Positions 59,978-64,000 of a stretch of DNA of 64,000 nucleotides are shown piece after piece (position 1 is the stretch's first letter; each line of letters begins with the position of its first letter). The notes below the pieces were generated by a model. The model was not told the DNA's origin. It was given only the letters and a program-made list of their open reading frames with translations, and ran no database searches. The position numbers were made by a program, and so were the translations under genes. Origin of the DNA: Smittia aterrima (taxonomy: Eukaryota > Arthropoda > Insecta > Diptera > Chironomidae); assembly GCA_033063855.1 (NCBI GenBank), contig CP093831.1, positions 11,408,001 to 11,472,000 on the forward strand. Direction: 5' to 3'.

Positions 59978-62487
59978 TCATCCATAATAATATTGAACGT
60001 TGGCAGCGTTTCGGCTTAAGATACGTGGCATATTTTGATCCATGTCGTGAGACGATTGCCGACGTAAAGTTGGGTGACCCATCATATTTGAGGGTCCTCC
60101 AATATAGGATGGTTGTGGAATTAAGCTCAATCCGCTCATGCTGACTATGGGATGATGTTGACGAGGCATCGTCCCGCTTAAACTGTGCATATTAACTGTA
60201 AATAGAAACATTTACCATAGAATTATCAATGCTCAGTTGAACAAACTTTAAAGCTTTTTTTATCATGATGCTACGAGGATTACTCGTGACACAATCCTGG
60301 CAACGGTTTGCTGGCTAATTGTCTCGTTCTATTTCTTGTTACGCTTCTATTCAGCAATACAATGATTTGAAGTAGCAAGAAGGAATTGAATGAGAGTGAA
60401 CTACACAAAACAACTTCCACGAAGTAGATTCAAAGCTTTACCGCAATTCATGCAGAGCTTTCGTCTGTCGAAACCAACTGGCATTAAACATTTTCTTACT
60501 CGGACGACAGGAGGGGGATCTCAGAAATTTATGTCGTCTAGAAGAAGGCTTTGCATAAATTAAGTAATAAATTACAGCTCCCATCGTGAAAGAGTAAAGA
60601 GAAAAGTTCCGGGAGGCTTCGACGCTAAATAGAATTTGCTAACGAAAATTGAAAATTAATAAGCGAGACCTACAACCAATTATCAGAGTTGATAATTTTC
60701 TTCCATCGCGACTCGATTAAAATTTTCTTTAAACTCTTGATTCTTTTGCTTTGACACGGTTTCTGGGAAAATTAAGGAAATTTCACAATTTAAAGTCGTC
60801 TTGAAGCGACATGCACATGGAAGCTTTTCATTTCAAGCTAAAATAAATAGAAGACATTTCTGTTCATTTAAATGAATTTGAACTAATTAGCCTGCTTCAA
60901 TGAACTTAAAGCTTTATTGAGCCTTCGTAAACAGTGAAAGCAAATATGTTTAGCTTTGTTATTGACTTAGCTTATTCTTGAGATTACACACGGGAATGTA
61001 TGTTTTGTAAGCGAGTCGTCTCACGATGAACATTCAAGACGAATCATTATTAAATATGTATGAGCACTGGAAGAAAGCGAAAGACAACTCACCAAATCCT
61101 GTCGCCGCAATGGATGACGGCATTATCATTGATGGATTTATTGAACCGCTCATTAAAGATGGCGGTCCTGTACCCGAGCTGCTGATCGATGATTGTGGCA
61201 TTAGGAGCGTCGATGACGTTTGGGAAACGTTGGAGGGACCTAAGTTGCCATAGGGACTTGGAGATGGTGTGTAGGAGTTGTAATTCTATCGAACGAGAAA
61301 GGTTAAATGAAGATTAATATTTCTCTTCGGTTGCTCCACATGGCAGAGAAGTTATTTTGTTAATTTTGGAAATCAAAATGCTAACAGTTGGAAGATTCAT
61401 TTGAACTTTATTATTAGAAGAATCTTTAATCAATCCTCCATCTGTTGACGACTTACATCGTTTCTCGTGATATTTGCATTTGTTGACATGGGCAGCGGAG
61501 TCGTTAAATCAATATCCGCATCAATTTCGGAAATGTCATCAGCTGAGAATCCATTCGTGATTGTCGTTTCGCCTGTGTTCGATGTCTTAAACTGTCCACC
61601 GCCTTTTCCTTGCTCAGAACCGGCGTCATTTGACTTCCTTCGGGTACAAATAAGTCGAACGATGACGATAATCAAACATAAGAGAACCCCCGAAGTCACC
61701 GAAACTATCAGAACTAGATAAAGTCGTTCTTGATTCTCTGCAAGGGATAACATTTCAAAGGAAAGCGTTAGTCGGAAAATTAAATCTTAATTGAAAAACT
61801 TTATCTCTCTCTCTTTCTCTCATGAGATAAGTTAGCTCGATAGTGAAAATAAGCGAAGATTATTTCAGCTCGTTGTGTTTGTCTTTTGTGGCTGATGTGT
61901 GTGTCAATGTGTACTTTGCCTTCTTTGCTTTCCGGGGTGGTGAAAGTTGCCAGTTTAAATAAACTGATTTTCTAATCCTCTCACTTCAACACAATACCAA
62001 GTGAGAGAGAGAAAATCTTAATGTCGAAGCTCAAATATCAACCGAGTTGATTAAAATTTCATTGAGCCAAGGCTTTGCCTTGAGCACATTTTAGTTTGCA
62101 CATTTCACTTGTGAATTTGCGTTCGTTATTTGCGCCTTTTCACTTGGAAGAGAGTATCAAGTTGAATCTCGAAAGCTGAACTCGTACAGCGAAGAAGGAA
62201 ATTGGATAAAGGAGGAAGAGAGAAACTAATAATGAAAAAAAATTGGCAAGACTCACGTGATAAGAAAACATAAGTGTTAATCCATTCTTGAACAAACCCG
62301 ACACTCTTTTCATTATTCTCGTCTAGATCGCCGCAGTCATCAATCATCAAATTATCATTGTTGACCGAAGAGCTATTCTTTCGGCCTACAACTTTACGAT
62401 CCGACTTTATTTGCTGATTAATTATGTTATTTGAACACTTGGCTCTCATTGGCTTTGCAGGCGTGGCAATTTTCTTATTGCGATTGC
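59978..62487 (-). CDS. Single-pass neuronal-type receptor, C-terminal four exons
   Basis: Exons 62487-62257, 61737-61457, 61285-61093 and 60195-59978 join with phases 1, 0 and 1. The first gives an Asn/Asp-rich, partly basic juxtamembrane segment ending WINTYVFLSQ. The second holds one membrane helix (LYLVLIVSVTSGVLLCLIIV) with a stop-transfer CTRRKS. A cytoplasmic tail of about 200 residues follows, with DDISEIDADIDLTTPLP, NYNSYTPSPSPYGNLG, a Ser/Met/Pro-rich stretch, and an end at NVQYYYG before TGA. The layout and TM-CTRR junction recall axon-guidance or cell-adhesion receptors (DCC/frazzled-like, sidestep-like), but no diagnostic domain is in view, so I give no symbol. The 5' part, including any ectodomain, lies beyond the window. 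Confidence 0.68.
60196..61092 (-). other. Receptor intron, 897 nt
   Basis: Intron between a GTGAGT donor (61092) and a TTTACAG acceptor (60196). AT-rich; no exon or RNA gene recognised inside. Confidence 0.6.
61738..62256 (-). other. Receptor intron, 519 nt
   Basis: Intron between a GTGAGT donor (62256) and a CCTTGCAG acceptor (61738). It contains a CT-rich simple run around 61803-61820 and nothing else recognisable. Confidence 0.6.
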
Positions 62488-64000
62488 CTGGATACCGAAG
62501 AAAATCTAAAAGTTAAATGAATTTGTTGTTTTCAGCAGAGTCAGCTAATTAAAAACCAATTCGAATAATCGATTAGTGAAGTTCATGCTAACACCAGAAG
62601 CTCTGCTTGGATTAAGTTTTAGTTTATTTACAAAGTTTTTTTTTTCGCTTTAGTGTGCACTTAGCAGTTAATCAAATTTACAAGGCAAACGCTCACACAG
62701 AACGTGATTTTTCTCAAACAGTTTTGAGTGAAAACTTTGACACGTTCACTTTTCCAATTCAATTCCGAGACCGAGCGAGTTTGCTTCTTCTACCGAAAAG
62801 TAATTTCTCGGAAGACATTTTCATTTCTTTTCCCATGTTGCTAATTTGGCGTGTTGGTTCGTGTAGCAGTAAAGGTTGATCCCTTTTAAACTAAAAATGG
62901 AATTCTTCGTAGAAGTCTTCGAGCATGAGATTGCGATGGAACTTCGTGAGTGTAAAACTATTTCGTAGAATAAATTAAATGTCGTTCTCTCTCCATACAC
63001 AATCATATTATTAATAAAACAACATTTTACGTGATCCTTTCACGGATTTCGTGGTAACAACGAAAATGTAATCTCTTCCTCTTCTTGTTCGTCTTGGCGT
63101 CTTTTCACTCGAAGGTACGTAAAGTTATCAGAGACGAAGTTTTTTTTAAAGTAAAATTGCAATTTCATGAAGCTTGTCTCTTGACTTCGCCCTATATGTG
63201 AAACAATAAGCAAAATTTTCTTCCAGATATTTATACTCGAGAGCTTTCTGTTTCATCAAAGGAAACTTCAACAATAAGGATTCATTTACAAATTAAGAAG
63301 ATTTTGTGCTGAGGATGGTTCTTGGAAAACTCAGCTGACGTAACTGACGAAGAACCTCAACAGCTTAGTCGCAAAAACTTTTATTTCCATCAAGCAAATT
63401 CTGGAAAATATTTGTGTTAAAAAAAACTTTGCAGCGATTCTTAAAGCTCTCGTTTTATCATATACGAGCAGAGCTTGTACATTGAAAATTCTCTTGCTCA
63501 ACTAAGCGTAATCTTTAATCTCCTAGGTGATGGTTAGTTTCATTTGAAACCTTTTGGACTTTTATTTTAAAACAAGTTTCGTCAACCTTTCTAAATATTC
63601 AAAGTTAAAATTTTTGAATTCTCAGGTTTACAGAAATTTACATTTCGCTAGATCGGAAATTTGAGATTTGAGCTTTTGCCTGTGACGAGAACAAGACCGC
63701 ATTGAAAAGATTTAACCCCGGCCATCGGTTTTGTGTAAAGTTGATCATGCAAATTTTGTGGGCGGACAAAGAGTGCTCTTAGGATTAAGTGAATTTTGTT
63801 ATAGCTTCGAAGCTATTAATGAGCCAACGTCAAAGCTTTTGAATGTGATAACAGAATATTTATGAAAACTGCAATGTTTGCAAATAATTTCAATTGAAAT
63901 TTTATAAATAATAATTAAAACACCGCAGACATAACAAAAACAAACAGAACGGTTTAGTTAAATAAATTTAAAAGTTTTTTAAATTAGTTTTCGAGAAACA
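62488..64000 (-). other. Probable intron of the receptor gene
   Basis: The acceptor GGTATCCAG at 62488 shows that the exon continues a codon from an upstream exon that is not found in the remaining 1.5 kb, so this is probably part of a longer intron. A POU octamer ATGCAAAT lies near 63748. No coding sequence is supported. Confidence 0.45.

Noticed and set aside
61026..61253. 75-codon plus-strand frame antisense to a receptor exon
   Set aside because: The minus strand has proper splice borders and phase-compatible neighbours, so this is a shadow.
1..64000. CRISPR arrays, bacterial operons, ribosome binding sites
   Set aside because: The genome is clearly eukaryotic with spliced genes; no spaced direct-repeat array exists, and the only tandem array is in-frame in the transposase gene.

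Overview
The window is nuclear DNA of an insect, most likely a dipteran and perhaps a midge-like nematoceran. The evidence is AT-rich sequence, mostly 50-70 nt GT-AG introns, a gustatory receptor gene, and fly-type genes (repo, prune, a mute/GON4L homologue, RN-tre). The species call is inference. All exon joins were built by hand from splice signals, reading-frame phase and family resemblance. Several plain-looking starts are really TTG or GTG codons at exon edges, so I give the first supported ATG instead.

1-32.8 kb is compact and gene-rich. In order: RCC1 (-, cut by the window edge), an RNF220-like RING ligase (+), an unrecognised zinc-finger protein (-), a four-exon mute/GON4L homologue (-), a gustatory receptor (+), prune (-), an EFHC1/2 DM10 protein (+), a PHF7/G2E3-like PHD-RING protein (-), the Rab GAP RN-tre/USP6NL (+, two alternative last exons), an IVNS1ABP-like BTB-Kelch protein (-), Usp20/33 (-) and a single-exon orphan gene (+). 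Many neighbours are head-to-head with 100-650 bp between them, or tail-to-tail. The gustatory receptor and prune coding regions overlap by about 30 bp on opposite strands.

33-50 kb holds the glial homeobox gene repo (-), whose homeodomain is split over three exons including a 29-nt microexon, followed by about 13 kb with no gene I can support. That pattern suits a developmental regulatory domain.

50.1-53.2 kb is the oddest part: a pogo/Tigger-like DDD transposase (-) with a C-terminal array of near-identical 30-residue repeats, and head-to-head with it a small two-finger protein gene (+). They share a 145-bp promoter holding a palindrome. The pair is bracketed by two orphan exons of unrelated gene families, an arylsulfatase exon (-) and an OATP transporter exon (+).

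53.2-59.7 kb has no supported gene. 59.7-62.5 kb carries the last four exons of a single-pass membrane receptor (-). Its reading frame continues for 76 low-complexity, protein-like codons after a TGA-C stop, so it is a candidate for programmed stop-codon readthrough. The rest of that gene lies beyond the window.
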